Numbered from the stretch's first letter, positions 17,535 through 28,948 are shown. The stretch is DNA of 64,000 nucleotides from Actinomadura alba (GCF_014323705.1 NZ_JABVEC010000001.1:186001-250000), one strand, 5' to 3'. Numbers and translations: made by a program. The notes: generated by a model from the letters alone, not told the origin.

Positions 17535-18890
17535 TCAGCGCCTGACGCGGCCGCGTACGGCCAGCAGGGCAAGGCCGAAGAGCAGCGGCCCGGTGAAGCG
17601 CAGGACCAGTTCGATCCACTCGCCCGCGGGAGTCAGACCCTGCTCGGGACCGCGCAGAAGTGACGTCGCGGCGCGCAGGCTGAAGCGCAGCGAGTCGAAG
17701 TAGGTCATGTCCGCGGCCGGCGGGTAGCCCCAGGCGCCGAACGCCGCGGCCGCCACGGCGATCACCACGGCCAGCGCGGCGAACGCCCGCGAGGCGCGCA
17801 ACCCGTAGCCGGAGACCGCCCAGTACAGCCACAGCAGCAGGTGCTCGCCCCGCGCGGCGACCCACCCCGGCCACCACCGGTCCCTGCGCCGGGTGCGCGC
17901 GAGCAGGAACTGCCCGAGCCTGCGCATCTCCATCTCGCCGTAGTAGAAGTCGCCGGCTCCGACCTCGTCCCCGGCGTCGACGCACCCCTTGCGCAGGGCA
18001 CGGTAGGCCTGCTCGACCTCGCTCGCGCTCTCGGGCGCCGCCGCCGGCGGAAGATCGGCGGGCGGTGCCCAGCGACGTCGGCCGAGCCGCGGGGCCTGCG
18101 GCCAGGTCCCCCGCAGGAGATGCTCGTCCCAGATGATGGAGCGGCGCGCGGTGAAGAGACGCGGTGGCGCGACGTCGAAGGTGCTGTACCCCTCGATCCG
18201 CATCCGGTCGAGGTTGTGCACGCCCGCCAGCCTGCACCGCCAGAGCCTCGTGTACGACAGCGTGAGCTCACCGGTGTCGGTGCCGGTGAGCGACATGACC
18301 TGTGGCCAGTCGTCCCGGTCGTCGGGGTCCTGGGTCCCGATGAACGAGGCGCCACCCAGCTCGGTGTCGGTGAAGAAGACCCGGGCGCCGTGCGCGAGGA
18401 GGCGGACACCGGACGGGAACCGGGCGCGCTCACAGCCGACCTCTTCGGTCCGCACGTCGATGCGCACCCGCCGATGGCAGGTCGCGTGGGTGAAGTCGAC
18501 GGATCGCGCGGAGAGCGGGCCCAGCATGCTGGTGTTCTCGAAGACCGCGCGGCGGAACCCGAGCGGCCCGTCGACGACGGCGTCCTCGATCAGCGGCCCG
18601 TCGGCGAAGACCGCGCCGTTGAAGGTGGCCGCCCCCACGATCCGCACGCCGCGGAAGTTGGCGAAGCCCTCGAAGACGGCCTGGTAGAAGTCGGCCTCGC
18701 CCTCGAACACCGCGCCGGTGAAGAAGACCCGGCCGGTGAACACCGCACCCGAGAAGTCGGCCTTGCCGTGGAAGACTGCGCCGCCGAAGTCGGTACGGTC
18801 CGGGAACACCGTCCCCCGGAAGTCGACGTCGGTGAACTCCTGGCCGGAGAAATCGCCATCAGGATGCGTCTCGGGGTCTCGGGGGGACAT
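17535..18890 (-). CDS. Pentapeptide-repeat membrane protein
   Basis: 451 residues. The N-terminal half (about 12-135) is made of A(D/N)F-type pentapeptide repeats (DFRGTVFPDRTDFGGAVF and so on) forming a quadrilateral beta helix. A less regular segment, a cytoplasmic helical part with DAGDEVGAGDFYYGEMEMRR, and three hydrophobic helices (about 335-355, 362-382, 425-445) follow. This layout recurs in actinobacterial membrane proteins of unknown role. The ATG at 18890 has no Shine-Dalgarno, but TAGCGT lies 6 nt upstream with TTGCCC 18 nt further, so a leaderless transcript is likely. It is convergent with the subtilisin gene. Confidence 0.8.
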   Translation of the reverse strand: MSPRDPETHPDGDFSGQEFTDVDFRGTVFPDRTDFGGAVFHGKADFSGAVFTGRVFFTGAVFEGEADFYQAVFEGFANFRGVRIVGAATFNGAVFADGPLIEDAVVDGPLGFRRAVFENTSMLGPLSARSVDFTHATCHRRVRIDVRTEEVGCERARFPSGVRLLAHGARVFFTDTELGGASFIGTQDPDDRDDWPQVMSLTGTDTGELTLSYTRLWRCRLAGVHNLDRMRIEGYSTFDVAPPRLFTARRSIIWDEHLLRGTWPQAPRLGRRRWAPPADLPPAAAPESASEVEQAYRALRKGCVDAGDEVGAGDFYYGEMEMRRLGQFLLARTRRRDRWWPGWVAARGEHLLLWLYWAVSGYGLRASRAFAALAVVIAVAAAAFGAWGYPPAADMTYFDSLRFSLRAATSLLRGPEQGLTPAGEWIELVLRFTGPLLFGLALLAVRGRVRR

Positions 18891-19052
18891 CCGGGAACGC
18901 TAGAACGCGACCCGAGGCGCGGGCAAGGCCGCCGGCACACGGCCTGCCTCGACGCCCGGATTTTCCGGCGGCGCACGGCTCGAGTCCACGGGAGGATGAG
19001 CCGTTCTCGGTACGCTGGGCGCATACCAGCCCTACGATGACCGGAGCTGATC

Positions 19053-20530
<1,478 letters not shown>

Positions 20531-20622
20531 CTATCGCGACGGGCGCGCCGGCTCCGGCGAGCGGTCTGCGGTGTCACATGCCGCGGATCGCGATGCGGCA
20601 GAGGCCAATCCCGTAACCCAAG

Positions 20623-20664
20623 CGCTAAACTACATAAGTCGGCTACAGATTATTTAGTTTAGCG
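20623..20664. promoter_or_regulatory. AT-rich inverted repeat upstream of fic
   Basis: CGCTAAACTA (20623-20632) and its perfect complement TAGTTTAGCG (20655-20664) flank a 22-nt AT-rich spacer that probably contains the fic promoter. The arms end 17 nt before the GTG start. This is an operator candidate, possibly for the winged-helix domain of the Fic protein itself. Confidence 0.55.
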
Positions 20665-20681
20665 GCTCCTTGGAGGATTCC

Positions 20682-21752
20682 GTGCGGAGCTTCATCGATC
20701 TCGACCGCACGATCGGCCGGGTGCCCTCCCGGGTCGTGACGATGCTGAGCGCGGTCGATGTGGGCCGTGGCAGCGAAGCCCTGTATCGCGACCAGATGCC
20801 GGGGCTGCTCGAGTCGCTGGCGCAGTACGCCCGGGTCGCGAGCGTCATGACCTCGTCGGCCATCGAAGGCGTGATCGTGTCCGACGCCACCCGCGCCGAG
20901 GGGATCATCGGGGGCCGCGTCCAAATCCTGCGGAACAGGAACGAGAAGGAGCTCGCCGGATACCGGGACGCGCTCGACTATCTGCTGCGCGAGGACTGGG
21001 GGCCGCTCAACACCGGTCTCCTGCTGCACCTTCACCGGCTCCTGTTCGCTCATACCGCCTCCGGCGGGGGGAGCTTCAAGACCCACGACAACCTGGTGGT
21101 CGACCGCGCGCCCGACGGAACCTCGACCATCAGGTTCAAGCCCGTCTCAGCCGCCGACACCGGCTTCCACGTCCAGGAGCTGATCGAGCACTACCGTGAC
21201 GCGATCGAAAGGCGGGAACATCATCCCGTCCTGCTGATCGGGCTCTTCGTCCTGGACCTCCTGGTGATCCACCCCTTCGAGGACGGCAACGGGAGGGTCG
21301 CCCGCGCCGTGACCAACGCGCTCCTCAGCGACGCGGGCTACGACGTGGTGCGCTATGTCAGCCTCGAGCAGGCGATCGCCGAATCGGTCGACGCCTACTA
21401 CCAGGCGCTGTTGGACTCCACGCACGGATGGCATACCGGCCGGTCGGACCCGTGGCCGTGGCTGGGCTACTTTGTCGAGAGGCTGGCGGCGGCGTACGCC
21501 ACCTTCGCCCGGCGGGCGGCGGCCGGGCGCAGCGATGGCACCAAGCAGGACCGGGTGCGGGAGTACGTGCTGCAGCATGCTCCCGCCGTGTTCCGGGTCT
21601 CGGACATCCGTGCGGCTCTGCCGGGCATCAGCGACCCGACCATCAGGATGGTGCTGGCCAGGCTGCGGGAGGACGGCGCGGTCGCCGCGGAGGGCACCGG
21701 CCGGTCGGCCGCGTGGCACCGCACACCGAACACTGAAGCACCGAACCGCTGA
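20682..21752 (+). CDS. Fic-family AMPylase with C-terminal winged helix
   Basis: 356 residues. Fic enzymes transfer AMP from ATP to target hydroxyls. The core motif HPFEDGNGRVAR (197-208) is complete, including the catalytic His197. An inhibitory helix motif SSAIEG (58-63, S-x-x-x-E-G) lies N-terminal, so this is a class II, self-inhibited Fic protein. The last 70 residues (QDRVREYVLQHAPAVFRVSD ... RMVLARLREDGAV) form a winged helix. The GTG at 20682 is chosen because GGAGG lies 5 nt upstream. It sits on the opposite strand inside the pnp-M16-dapB block, behind an AT-rich promoter, which suggests acquisition. Confidence 0.92.
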   Translation: MRSFIDLDRTIGRVPSRVVTMLSAVDVGRGSEALYRDQMPGLLESLAQYARVASVMTSSAIEGVIVSDATRAEGIIGGRVQILRNRNEKELAGYRDALDYLLREDWGPLNTGLLLHLHRLLFAHTASGGGSFKTHDNLVVDRAPDGTSTIRFKPVSAADTGFHVQELIEHYRDAIERREHHPVLLIGLFVLDLLVIHPFEDGNGRVARAVTNALLSDAGYDVVRYVSLEQAIAESVDAYYQALLDSTHGWHTGRSDPWPWLGYFVERLAAAYATFARRAAAGRSDGTKQDRVREYVLQHAPAVFRVSDIRAALPGISDPTIRMVLARLREDGAVAAEGTGRSAAWHRTPNTEAPNR

Positions 21753-21786
21753 ACCGCTGAAGCACCGAACGGCTGAAGCGCTGAAC
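21737..21786 (+). repeat. Degenerate short repeats at the fic 3' end
   Basis: Several imperfect copies of a GCTGAAGCACCGAAC-type unit run from the last fic codons into the spacer. They probably arose by slippage and may have altered the Fic C-terminus. Confidence 0.5.
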
Positions 21787-21788
21787 GA

Positions 21789-21834
21789 GCCGCCGGACGA
21801 GCTGACCGAGTTCTCGATCAGCTCGTCCGGCGGC
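21789..21834. terminator. Strong bidirectional terminator between fic and M16 peptidase gene
   Basis: Perfect 17-bp stem GCCGCCGGACGAGCTGA (21789-21805) / complement (21818-21834), 12-nt loop, between two convergent genes. Confidence 0.78.
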
Positions 21835-21864
21835 TGTCAGCGAGCGGTTGTACGAGAGCGGCGG

Positions 21865-23199
21865 TCAGAGAGTGAACTCGCGGTCCTCGAAGGGGCCGAT
21901 GACGGTGAGGGTCATCGGTTTGGCGAGCACATCGGCGGCCACCGCGCGGATGTCGTCGAGCGTGACCGCGTCGATCTTGCCGAGCACGTCGTCGACGGAC
22001 AGCAACTGGTCGTAGACCAGCTCGCTCTTGCCGATCCGGCTCATCCGCGAACCGGTGTCCTCGAGGCTCAGCACCATCGAACCGCGCGCCTGACCCTTGC
22101 CCCGGGCGAGCTCTTCCTCGGTGATGCCGTGCTCGGCCGCCTCGACCACCTGGTCGCGGCAGATCGCGAGGACGTCCTCGACCTTGCCCGGCTGGCAGCC
22201 CGCGTAGACGCCGAACGTGCCGGTGTCGGCGTACTGCGAGGTGTAGCTGTAGACCGAGTAGGCCAGGCCGCGCTTCTCCCGGACCTCCTGGAACAGCCGG
22301 GACGACATCCCACCGCCGAGCGCGGCGTTGAGCACGCCGAGCGCGAAGCGGCGTTCGTCGGTACGGGCGAGGCCGGCACCGCCGAGCACGAGATGCGCCT
22401 GCTCGGTGTCGCGGGGGACGACCCGTACACCCGGGCTGGTGGAGGCACCCTCGCCGCCGATCCTCGGCAGGCTGGGCAGGCCGTCACCGGCGAGCCTGCC
22501 CGCTCGGGAGAAGGCGTCGGCGACGAGCCCGACCAGCTCGTCGTGGTCGAGATTGCCGGCGGCCGCGACGACGAGGTTCGGCGCCAGATAGCGCTCCTCG
22601 TAGTAGCGGGCGATGCGGTCCCGGCCCAGCGAGTTGATCGACTCGATGGTGCCGAGAATCGGCCGGCCGAGTGGCGCGTCGCCGTACAGCGCGATGGCGA
22701 ACTCGTCGTGGACGAGGTCGCTGGGATCGTCGTCGCGCATGGCGATCTCTTCGAGGATCACGCCGCGCTCGGCCTCGACGTCCTCGGCCTTGATCAGGGA
22801 GGACGTCACCATGTCGGAGACGACGTCGACCGCCAGTGGCAGATCGCTGTCGAGCACCCGCGCGTAGTAGCAGGTGTACTCCTTGGCCGTGAAGGCGTTG
22901 AGGTCCCCTCCGACCGCGTCGAGTTCGGCCGAGATCTGCAGGGCGGACCGGCGCGGTGTGCCCTTGAACAGCAGGTGCTCGAGGTAGTGGCTGGAGCCGG
23001 CGTCGGCGAGCGCCTCATCGCGGGAGCCCACGCCCACCCAGATACCGAAGGCGGCGGACCGCACGGTCGGCATGGTCTCGGTCACAATGCGCAGCCCGCC
23101 GGGCAGCACCGTGCGCCGAACCACCCCGGCGCCGTCCGCGCCGGGGTGGATCGTGTGTGTCGTGTCGGGCCGCTGGGCCCGAGCGGTGAGCAGGCTCAC
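21865..23199 (-). CDS. M16-family zinc peptidase (processing-peptidase-like)
   Basis: 444 residues. It shows the inverted zinc motif HYLEH (H-x-x-E-H) in [13 protein letters not shown], a distal Glu in [14 protein letters not shown] or the following [11 protein letters not shown], and the C-terminal M16 domain with [22 protein letters not shown], the R/Y substrate-binding segment. It probably degrades or trims peptides; the actinobacterial protein always follows pnp. The GTG start overlaps the pnp stop by 4 nt, so translation is coupled. Confidence 0.93.
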   Translation of the reverse strand: MSLLTARAQRPDTTHTIHPGADGAGVVRRTVLPGGLRIVTETMPTVRSAAFGIWVGVGSRDEALADAGSSHYLEHLLFKGTPRRSALQISAELDAVGGDLNAFTAKEYTCYYARVLDSDLPLAVDVVSDMVTSSLIKAEDVEAERGVILEEIAMRDDDPSDLVHDEFAIALYGDAPLGRPILGTIESINSLGRDRIARYYEERYLAPNLVVAAAGNLDHDELVGLVADAFSRAGRLAGDGLPSLPRIGGEGASTSPGVRVVPRDTEQAHLVLGGAGLARTDERRFALGVLNAALGGGMSSRLFQEVREKRGLAYSVYSYTSQYADTGTFGVYAGCQPGKVEDVLAICRDQVVEAAEHGITEEELARGKGQARGSMVLSLEDTGSRMSRIGKSELVYDQLLSVDDVLGKIDAVTLDDIRAVAADVLAKPMTLTVIGPFEDREFTL

Positions 23200-25577
23200 G
23201 AGTTGCGCTGGCCCCCGTCACGCGAGCCGTCGCGACCACCCCGAGTGCGCCGGCGGCGTTCGCCGCCGCCACGCTCACCACGGTCGGAGGAGGCGCGGTC
23301 GGCGGAATCTTGGTCGGACGAGTCGCGCTCGGCCGGGCCGCCGTCGCCGGAGGCGCTCTCGGCACCGGCCGGGGCGCCGCCCTCGGCGGCCTCGCGCTCG
23401 ATCACCTCAACCGGCACGAGCGACAGCTTGCCGCGCTGGTCGATCTCGGTGACCTCGACCTGGATCTTCTCGCCGACCTTGATGAAGTCGTCGACGTTCT
23501 CGATCCGCACCCCGCCGTGCAGCTTGCGCAGCTGCGAGACGTGCAGCAGGCCGTCCTTGCCGGGCAGCAGCGACACGAAGGCGCCGAACGTGGTGGTCTT
23601 GACCACCGTGCCGAGGAAGCGCTCGCCGGGCTCGGGCATGTGCGGGTTGGCGATCGAGTTGATCGCCTGCCGCGCGGCCTCGGCCGACGGGCCGTCGGTG
23701 GCACCGACGTAGATCGTGCCGTCGTCCTCGATGGTGATCTCGGCGCCGGTGTCGTCCTGGATCGAGTTGATCATCTTGCCCTTGGGGCCGATGACCTCGC
23801 CGATCTTGTCGACCGGGACCTTGATGGTGATGATCCGCGGCGCGTTCGGGCTCATCTCGCCCGGTGCCTCGATGGCCTCCTGCATCACGTCGAGGATGGC
23901 CAGCCGCGCGCCCTTGGCCTGCTTGAGCGCGGCACTGAGCACCGACGCGGGAATGCCGTCGAGCTTGGTGTCGAGCTGCAGGGCGGTGATGACGTCCTTG
24001 GTGCCGGCGACCTTGAAGTCCATGTCGCCGAAAGCGTCCTCGGCACCGAGGATGTCGGTGAGGGTGACGTACTCGCCGCCCTCGTGGATCAGGCCCATCG
24101 CGATGCCGGCGACCATCTCCTTGAGCGGGACGCCCGCGTCGAGGAGCGACATGGTCGACGCGCAGACCGAGCCCATCGACGTGGAGCCGTTGGAGCTGAG
24201 CGCCTCCGACACCTGCCGGATGGCGTACGGGAACTCCTCGCGGGTCGGCAGCACCGGGATCAGCGCCCGCTCGGCGAGCGCCCCGTGGCCGATCTCGCGC
24301 CGCTTCGGTGAACCGACGCGGCCGGTCTCGCCGGTGGAGTACGGCGGGAAGTTGTAGTTGTGCATGTAGCGCTTGGTGCGCTCGGGGTTGAGCGTGTCGA
24401 TCATCTGCTCCATGCGGAGCATGTTGAGGGTCGTCACGCCCAGGATCTGGGTCTCACCGCGCTCGAACAGCGCCGAGCCGTGCACCCGGGGCACCACGTG
24501 CGCCTCGGCGGCCAGCTGGCGGATGTCCTTCGGGCCGCGGCTGTCGATGCGGACGCCGTCTCGAATGACCCGCTCGCGGACCAGCTTCTTGGTCAACGCG
24601 CGGAACGCCGCGGAGATCTCCTTCTCGCGGCCCTCGAACTCGGCCCCGACCTTGTCCACCGCGCTCGCCTTGATGGCGTCCAGCCGCGCTTCGCGCTCCT
24701 GCTTTCCGGCGATCGCGAGAGCCTGCGCGAGCTCGTCGTTCACCGCCGCCGTGACCGCCTCGAGGATGTCGTCCTGGTAGTCCAGGAAGACGGGGTACTC
24801 GGCGGTCTCCTTGGCGGCGCGGGCGGCGAGATCGCTCTGCGCCTGGCACAGGGTCTTGATGAACGGCTTGGCCGCGTCGAGGCCCTCGGCGATCGTCTCC
24901 TCGGTCGGCGCGACGGCGCCTTCGGCGACGAGCTTGAGGGTGTCCCTGGTGGACTCGGCCTCGACCATCATGATCGCGACGTCGCCGTCCTCGATCACCC
25001 GGCCGGCGACCACCATGTCGAAGGTGGCGCGCTCGAGCTCGGAGTGGGTCGGGAAGCCCACCCACTGGCCGTCGATCAGCGCGACGCGAACGCCGCCGAT
25101 CGGGCCGGAGAACGGCAGCCCGGCGAGCTGCGTCGACATCGACGCCGCGTTGATCGCGACCACGTCGTACAGGTGGTCGGGGTTGAGCGCCATGATCGTC
25201 TCGACGACCTGGATCTCGTTGCGCAGTCCCTTGGCGAACGAGGGGCGCAGCGGCCGGTCGATGAGGCGGCAGGTGAGGATCGCGTCCTCGGACGGCCTGC
25301 CCTCACGGCGGAAGAAGGAACCGGGAATCCGCCCGGCGGCGTACATGCGCTCCTCGACGTCGACCGTCAGCGGGAAGAAGTCCAGATTGTCCTTGGGCTT
25401 CTTCGACGCGGTCGTGGCCGAGAGGACCATGGTGTCGTCATCGAGATAGGCGACGGCCGAGCCGGCCGCCTGGCGGGCCAGCCGGCCCGTCTCGAAGCGG
25501 ATCGTGCGAGTCCCGAACGAGCCGTTGTCGATCACGGCTTCTGAGCTCTGCGCTCCATCTACGCGCACAGCATCCAC
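23196..25577 (-). CDS. pnp: Polyribonucleotide nucleotidyltransferase
   Basis: PNPase degrades RNA 3' to 5' by phosphorolysis and can add tails. 793 residues. Two RNase PH domains are seen ([20 protein letters not shown] and [24 protein letters not shown]), then KH ([16 protein letters not shown]) and S1 ([20 protein letters not shown]) domains, then an acidic-basic disordered tail rich in Asp/Ser and Arg/Gly. The start is GTG 25577 behind AGAGGAGG at 7 nt; the frame is open further upstream but that part is not family sequence. Upstream lies a 263-nt spacer with two hairpins that separates it from rpsO. Confidence 0.97.
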   Translation of the reverse strand: MDAVRVDGAQSSEAVIDNGSFGTRTIRFETGRLARQAAGSAVAYLDDDTMVLSATTASKKPKDNLDFFPLTVDVEERMYAAGRIPGSFFRREGRPSEDAILTCRLIDRPLRPSFAKGLRNEIQVVETIMALNPDHLYDVVAINAASMSTQLAGLPFSGPIGGVRVALIDGQWVGFPTHSELERATFDMVVAGRVIEDGDVAIMMVEAESTRDTLKLVAEGAVAPTEETIAEGLDAAKPFIKTLCQAQSDLAARAAKETAEYPVFLDYQDDILEAVTAAVNDELAQALAIAGKQEREARLDAIKASAVDKVGAEFEGREKEISAAFRALTKKLVRERVIRDGVRIDSRGPKDIRQLAAEAHVVPRVHGSALFERGETQILGVTTLNMLRMEQMIDTLNPERTKRYMHNYNFPPYSTGETGRVGSPKRREIGHGALAERALIPVLPTREEFPYAIRQVSEALSSNGSTSMGSVCASTMSLLDAGVPLKEMVAGIAMGLIHEGGEYVTLTDILGAEDAFGDMDFKVAGTKDVITALQLDTKLDGIPASVLSAALKQAKGARLAILDVMQEAIEAPGEMSPNAPRIITIKVPVDKIGEVIGPKGKMINSIQDDTGAEITIEDDGTIYVGATDGPSAEAARQAINSIANPHMPEPGERFLGTVVKTTTFGAFVSLLPGKDGLLHVSQLRKLHGGVRIENVDDFIKVGEKIQVEVTEIDQRGKLSLVPVEVIEREAAEGGAPAGAESASGDGGPAERDSSDQDSADRASSDRGERGGGERRRRTRGGRDGSRDGGQRNS

Positions 25578-25763
25578 GGGGAAACCTCCTCTGGTTTCGT
25601 GGGTCCCCGCGGTCGTTTCCCCGTCTGCGGCGTTTGCTTCTCGAGAAGTGCCGGTCTTCGATCGAAGCTCTCGGCTCATGCGGGGCATGACCCGGAAGCC
25701 ACTACCGAGGACCGGCCCTCGACGCGCCGGGTCGGCGCCCGCGGGCTGTCATGTTCAGTTGTG

Positions 25764-25788
25764 GTACGCACCGCGAGAGGGTGCGCAC
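25764..25788 (-). promoter_or_regulatory. Hairpin in the rpsO-pnp spacer
   Basis: GTACGCACC / GGTGCGCAC forms a 9-bp stem with one mismatch and a 7-nt loop. In other bacteria the pnp leader carries an RNase III-cleaved hairpin used for autoregulation; this is a candidate equivalent by position only. Confidence 0.35.
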
Positions 25789-25805
25789 CGGGCGATACGA
25801 GGCGA

Positions 25806-25830
25806 GGGAGTGACTCCCTGAGTCACTCCC
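25806..25830 (-). terminator. rpsO terminator/attenuator
   Basis: Perfect 10-bp stem GGGAGTGACT / AGTCACTCCC with a 5-nt loop, 11 nt after the rpsO stop. It probably limits read-through into pnp. Confidence 0.65.
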
Positions 25831-25840
25831 CCGTCGATCG

Positions 25841-26110
25841 CTAGCGGCGCAGGCCGAGTCGCTCGATCAGCTGCCGGTAGCGGCTGATCTCCTTGTCCTG
25901 CAGATACTTGAGCAGCCGGCGCCGACGGCCGACCAGCAGCAGCAGCCCGCGGCGGCTGTGGTGGTCGTGCTTGTGGGTCTTGAGGTGCTCCGTCAGGTCG
26001 TTGATCCGACGGGTCAGCAGCGCGACCTGGACCTCCGGTGATCCGGTGTCACCCTCACTGGTCGCGTATTCGGCGATGATCTGGTTCTTAACGGCGGTGT
26101 CGAGCGACAC
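25841..26110 (-). CDS. rpsO: 30S ribosomal protein S15
   Basis: 89 residues, the invariant S15 length. It binds the central domain of 16S rRNA. Family motifs are [33 protein letters not shown] and a C-terminal [13 protein letters not shown]. The start is GTG 26110 behind AAGGAG. It precedes pnp, the classical order. Confidence 0.98.
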   Translation of the reverse strand: MSLDTAVKNQIIAEYATSEGDTGSPEVQVALLTRRINDLTEHLKTHKHDHHSRRGLLLLVGRRRRLLKYLQDKEISRYRQLIERLGLRR

Positions 26111-26259
26111 GGGGCTCCTTCATAGGTCGTCACCCGCAGATCCCGGCTTCGTGTGCAGCGCACGGGTCCGCATGATGCGTTGTCGATTGGTCGCCGCATG
26201 AGGGTGCAGCAAACCGGCCGGGTCTTGCTCCCGGCGACTACCCACCGTACCACGCTGGG

Positions 26260-27201
26260 TCAGTAACGTGTGATTTCACGAGACCGCCCGACGTCACGGT
26301 GCATCTCCTCGATCAACGCCTCGATCGAGTCGAACTTCAGGGTGTCGCGGATCCTGGCGACGAAGTCCACCGCGACGCGCTCACCGTAGAGATCGAGGTC
26401 GTCCCTGTCCAGCGCGTGGGCCTCGACGGTGCGCTCCTGCCCCTCGAAGGTGGGGTTGGTGCCGATCGAGATCGCCGCGGGCCACCGGGCGCCGGGGTAC
26501 CGGTCCGAGTCGCAGACCAGCCACCCCGCGTAGACGCCGTCGCTCGGGATGGCCGTGTGCGTGAGGGTCTCGAGGTTGGCGGTGGGAAAGCCGAGCGCCC
26601 GGCCCCGTTGGTGGCCCCGGACCACCACGCCCTCGACACGGTGCGGCCGGCCGAGCGCCTCGGCGGCCCCCGCTACGTCGCCGGCGGACAGCCGCTCCCT
26701 GATGTACGAGGAGGAGATGGTCTCTCCGTTGGTCACTAGCGGAACGCCCTGAGCGGTGAATTCGTACTTCTCCCCGAGTTCCCGGAGCAGGGCCACGTCG
26801 CCCTTGGCCTTGTGCCCGAACCGGAAGTTCTCCCCCACGATCACGTGGGCCGCGTGGAGCCTGTCGACGAGGACCGACTGAACGAACTCGTCGGGCCCGA
26901 TCCGCGACAACTCGAGCGTGAACGGCAGCACCATCACCGCGTCGGTGCCGAGGCCCGCGAGCAGTTCCGCGCGCCGCCTGGGCGAGCAGAGCAGCGGCGG
27001 ATGCGTGCCCGGCCGCACGACCTCGTCGGGATGGGGATCGAATGTGATCACCACGGACGGCAGCCCACGACCCTTCGCCAGTTCGACGGCGCCGCCGACG
27101 ATGTGCTGGTGACCTCGGTGCACACCATCGAATACCCCGATCGTGACCACCGACCTGCCCCAGCCGGGAGGGACCTCATGGAGGCCGTACCAGCGCCGCA
27201 A
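26260..27201 (-). CDS. ribF: Bifunctional riboflavin kinase/FAD synthetase
   Basis: Phosphorylates riboflavin to FMN and adenylylates FMN to FAD. 313 residues. The N-terminal FAD-synthetase nucleotidyltransferase has VTIGVFDGVHRGHQHIV and TFDPHPDEVVRP plus SSSYIRERL; the C-terminal kinase has GFPTANLE, SDGVYAGW and a TFEGQERTVEAHALD segment. The start is TTG 27201, with GAGGAG 7 nt upstream. It lies between rpsO and the TrhA-like gene. No FMN riboswitch is seen upstream. Confidence 0.95.
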   Translation of the reverse strand: MRRWYGLHEVPPGWGRSVVTIGVFDGVHRGHQHIVGGAVELAKGRGLPSVVITFDPHPDEVVRPGTHPPLLCSPRRRAELLAGLGTDAVMVLPFTLELSRIGPDEFVQSVLVDRLHAAHVIVGENFRFGHKAKGDVALLRELGEKYEFTAQGVPLVTNGETISSSYIRERLSAGDVAGAAEALGRPHRVEGVVVRGHQRGRALGFPTANLETLTHTAIPSDGVYAGWLVCDSDRYPGARWPAAISIGTNPTFEGQERTVEAHALDRDDLDLYGERVAVDFVARIRDTLKFDSIEALIEEMHRDVGRSREITRY

Positions 27202-27278
27202 CTGCTCGCTCCTCTCATGAGCCGCCGCCCCAAGCCTGCCATGTGGAACGGGTGCTCATGACATCGGGCCCGATAACG

Positions 27279-27941
27279 TCATCCCGCCTGATGGACGACC
27301 AGCGACACGGCCACGTACTGCGCCACGTAGGCGGCCAGCGTGCACGCGTGGAAGACCTCGTGGAAGCCGAACCATCGCGGTGAGGGGTCCGGGCGGCGCA
27401 GCGCGTAGACGACGCCCCCGGCGCTGTAGAGGGCGCCGCCCACGATGACGAGCACGGTCGCCGCCACGCCGGCACCGGAGACGAACTGCGGCATCACGAA
27501 GACCGCCACCCAGCCGAGGCCGATGTAGAACGAGGTGTAGAGCCAGCGGGGCGCGCCGAGCCAGATCACCCGGAACACCACGCCGGCGAGCGCGCCGGAC
27601 CAGACCGCCGACAGCACCACCGCCCGGGTGGCTCCGTCGAGCGCGAGCACGGCGAACGGCGTGTAGGTCCCGGCGATGATCAGATAGATATTGGCGTGGT
27701 CGAGGCGGCGGAGCACCTCGACCACGGGGCCGGAGGAGCGGCCGCGGTGGTAGATGCCCGAGACGCCGAAGAGCAGTGCCGAGGTCAGGGCGTAGACGAC
27801 GGCCGAGAGCCGTGACTGCAGGGTGGGGCCCAGCGCGACGAGCGCGAATCCCGCGACCACGACCGCAGGGAAGGCGCCCATGTGCAGCCATCCGCGCAGT
27901 CGCGGCTTCGCTTGCCGGCGCTCCAGTGCTCCTGTGGTCAT
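27279..27941 (-). CDS. TrhA/hemolysin III-family (PAQR) membrane protein
   Basis: 220 residues with seven predicted helices. PAQR-type metal and polar residues are seen: SGIYHRG after helix 2, RRLDHANIYLIIAGTYTPF, and a late GFHEVFHACTLAAY (His pair). Family members affect membrane energetics or fluidity; the old haemolysin label is not a reliable function. ATG 27941 has GGAGG at 8 nt. A palindromic operator is upstream at 27966-28000. The gene interrupts the truB-ribF neighbourhood. Confidence 0.85.
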   Translation of the reverse strand: MTTGALERRQAKPRLRGWLHMGAFPAVVVAGFALVALGPTLQSRLSAVVYALTSALLFGVSGIYHRGRSSGPVVEVLRRLDHANIYLIIAGTYTPFAVLALDGATRAVVLSAVWSGALAGVVFRVIWLGAPRWLYTSFYIGLGWVAVFVMPQFVSGAGVAATVLVIVGGALYSAGGVVYALRRPDPSPRWFGFHEVFHACTLAAYVAQYVAVSLVVHQAG

Positions 27942-27965
27942 GCGCGGCACCTCCTTGATCAACAC

Positions 27966-28000
27966 AACCTACGATAGCGTAGGTTACGCAACCGTAGGTT
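27966..28000 (-). promoter_or_regulatory. TetR-type operator upstream of the TrhA-like gene
   Basis: AACCTACGATAGCGTAGGTT (27966-27985) is a palindrome with 8-bp arms and a 4-nt centre. A third copy of the half site CGTAGGTT is at 27993-28000. It lies 25-60 nt before the ATG, where a repressor would block transcription. The regulator is not adjacent. Confidence 0.55.
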
Positions 28001-28081
28001 TAAATCGACCGTGACCCGGCTCACCTCGCGGCGCGCACGGTGCTCCCCGGCACCGGCCTCGACGAGAGAGGGCGGCGCTCG

Positions 28082-28948
28082 CTAGACGAAGACGGCCAGC
28101 GGCTTGGCCACCGACCCGGTCTCCTCGACCAGCGCCAGCAGCGTGCCGTCGGGTGCGAAGACGCCGATCGGACCCGGCCCGAGACCCGCGGCGGGCAGCC
28201 TGCCGCCGTGCGCGATCCGCCGGGCGTCGTCCGGGGACACGTCCCGCCGGGGGAACGCGACCGAGACCGCCTCGCCCATCGGCAGCACCTCGAACTCCTC
28301 GGTGAGCCGCTCGACCGTGCGGGCCATGCCCAGGCCGTACGGCCCCACCCGGGTGCGGCGCAGTGCGGTCAGGTGACCACCCGTGCCGAGGGACCGGCCG
28401 AGGTCACGGGCGAGCGACCGGATGTAGGTGCCGCTGGAGCAGGTGATGGACGCGTCGACGTCGACGAGGTCGCCGTGGCGCCGCACATCGCTCACCGCGA
28501 ACTCTCGCACCGTCACCGGACGGGCCCGAAGGGCGACCTCTTCGCCGGCCCGGGCCATCTTGTACGCCCGCTTGCCGTCGACCTTGATCGCGCTCACCTG
28601 GGGAGGCACCTGCTGGATCTCCCCGGTGAGCGCGGCGATGCCCTCGCGCAGCGCGTCGTCGCCGACCGCACCGGCGGAGCCGGAGGCGACGATCTCGCCC
28701 TCGGCGTCGTCGGTGTCGGTCGACTGTCCCAGCCTGATCGTCGCGTCGTAGACCTTCTCGGTCAGTGCCAGGTGGCCCAGCAGCCGGGTGGCCTTGTCCA
28801 CCCCGATGACCAGGACACCGGTGGCCATCGGGTCGAGCGTCCCGGCATGCCCGACCCGGCGGGTGCCGGCCAGCCGCCGGAGCTTGGCGACCACATCATG
28901 CGAGGTCCAGCCGGCCGGCTTGTCCACGACCACGAGTCCGGAGTTCAC
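28082..28948 (-). CDS. truB: tRNA pseudouridine(55) synthase
   Basis: Makes pseudouridine 55 in the T-loop of tRNAs. 288 residues. The N-terminal motif is KPAGWTSHDVVAKLRR, and the catalytic Asp is in VGHAGTLDPMATGVLV. KVYDATIRLGQSTDTDDAEG follows, then SGTYIRSLARDLG and a C-terminal PUA-like domain. The GTG at 28948 is chosen because GAGGG lies 5 nt upstream; a GTG at 28963 is also in frame. It lies downstream of rbfA with a 32-nt gap. Confidence 0.95.
   Translation of the reverse strand: MNSGLVVVDKPAGWTSHDVVAKLRRLAGTRRVGHAGTLDPMATGVLVIGVDKATRLLGHLALTEKVYDATIRLGQSTDTDDAEGEIVASGSAGAVGDDALREGIAALTGEIQQVPPQVSAIKVDGKRAYKMARAGEEVALRARPVTVREFAVSDVRRHGDLVDVDASITCSSGTYIRSLARDLGRSLGTGGHLTALRRTRVGPYGLGMARTVERLTEEFEVLPMGEAVSVAFPRRDVSPDDARRIAHGGRLPAAGLGPGPIGVFAPDGTLLALVEETGSVAKPLAVFV

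Noticed and set aside
21355..23712. 785-codon open frame on the plus strand across fic, M16 peptidase and pnp
   Set aside because: Overlaps three genes with complete catalytic motifs and has no start signal or family sequence.
27202..27278. FMN riboswitch or other leader element near ribF
   Set aside because: None of the conserved RFN helices can be drawn, and the spacer upstream of the TTG start is mostly the end of the TrhA-like unit.
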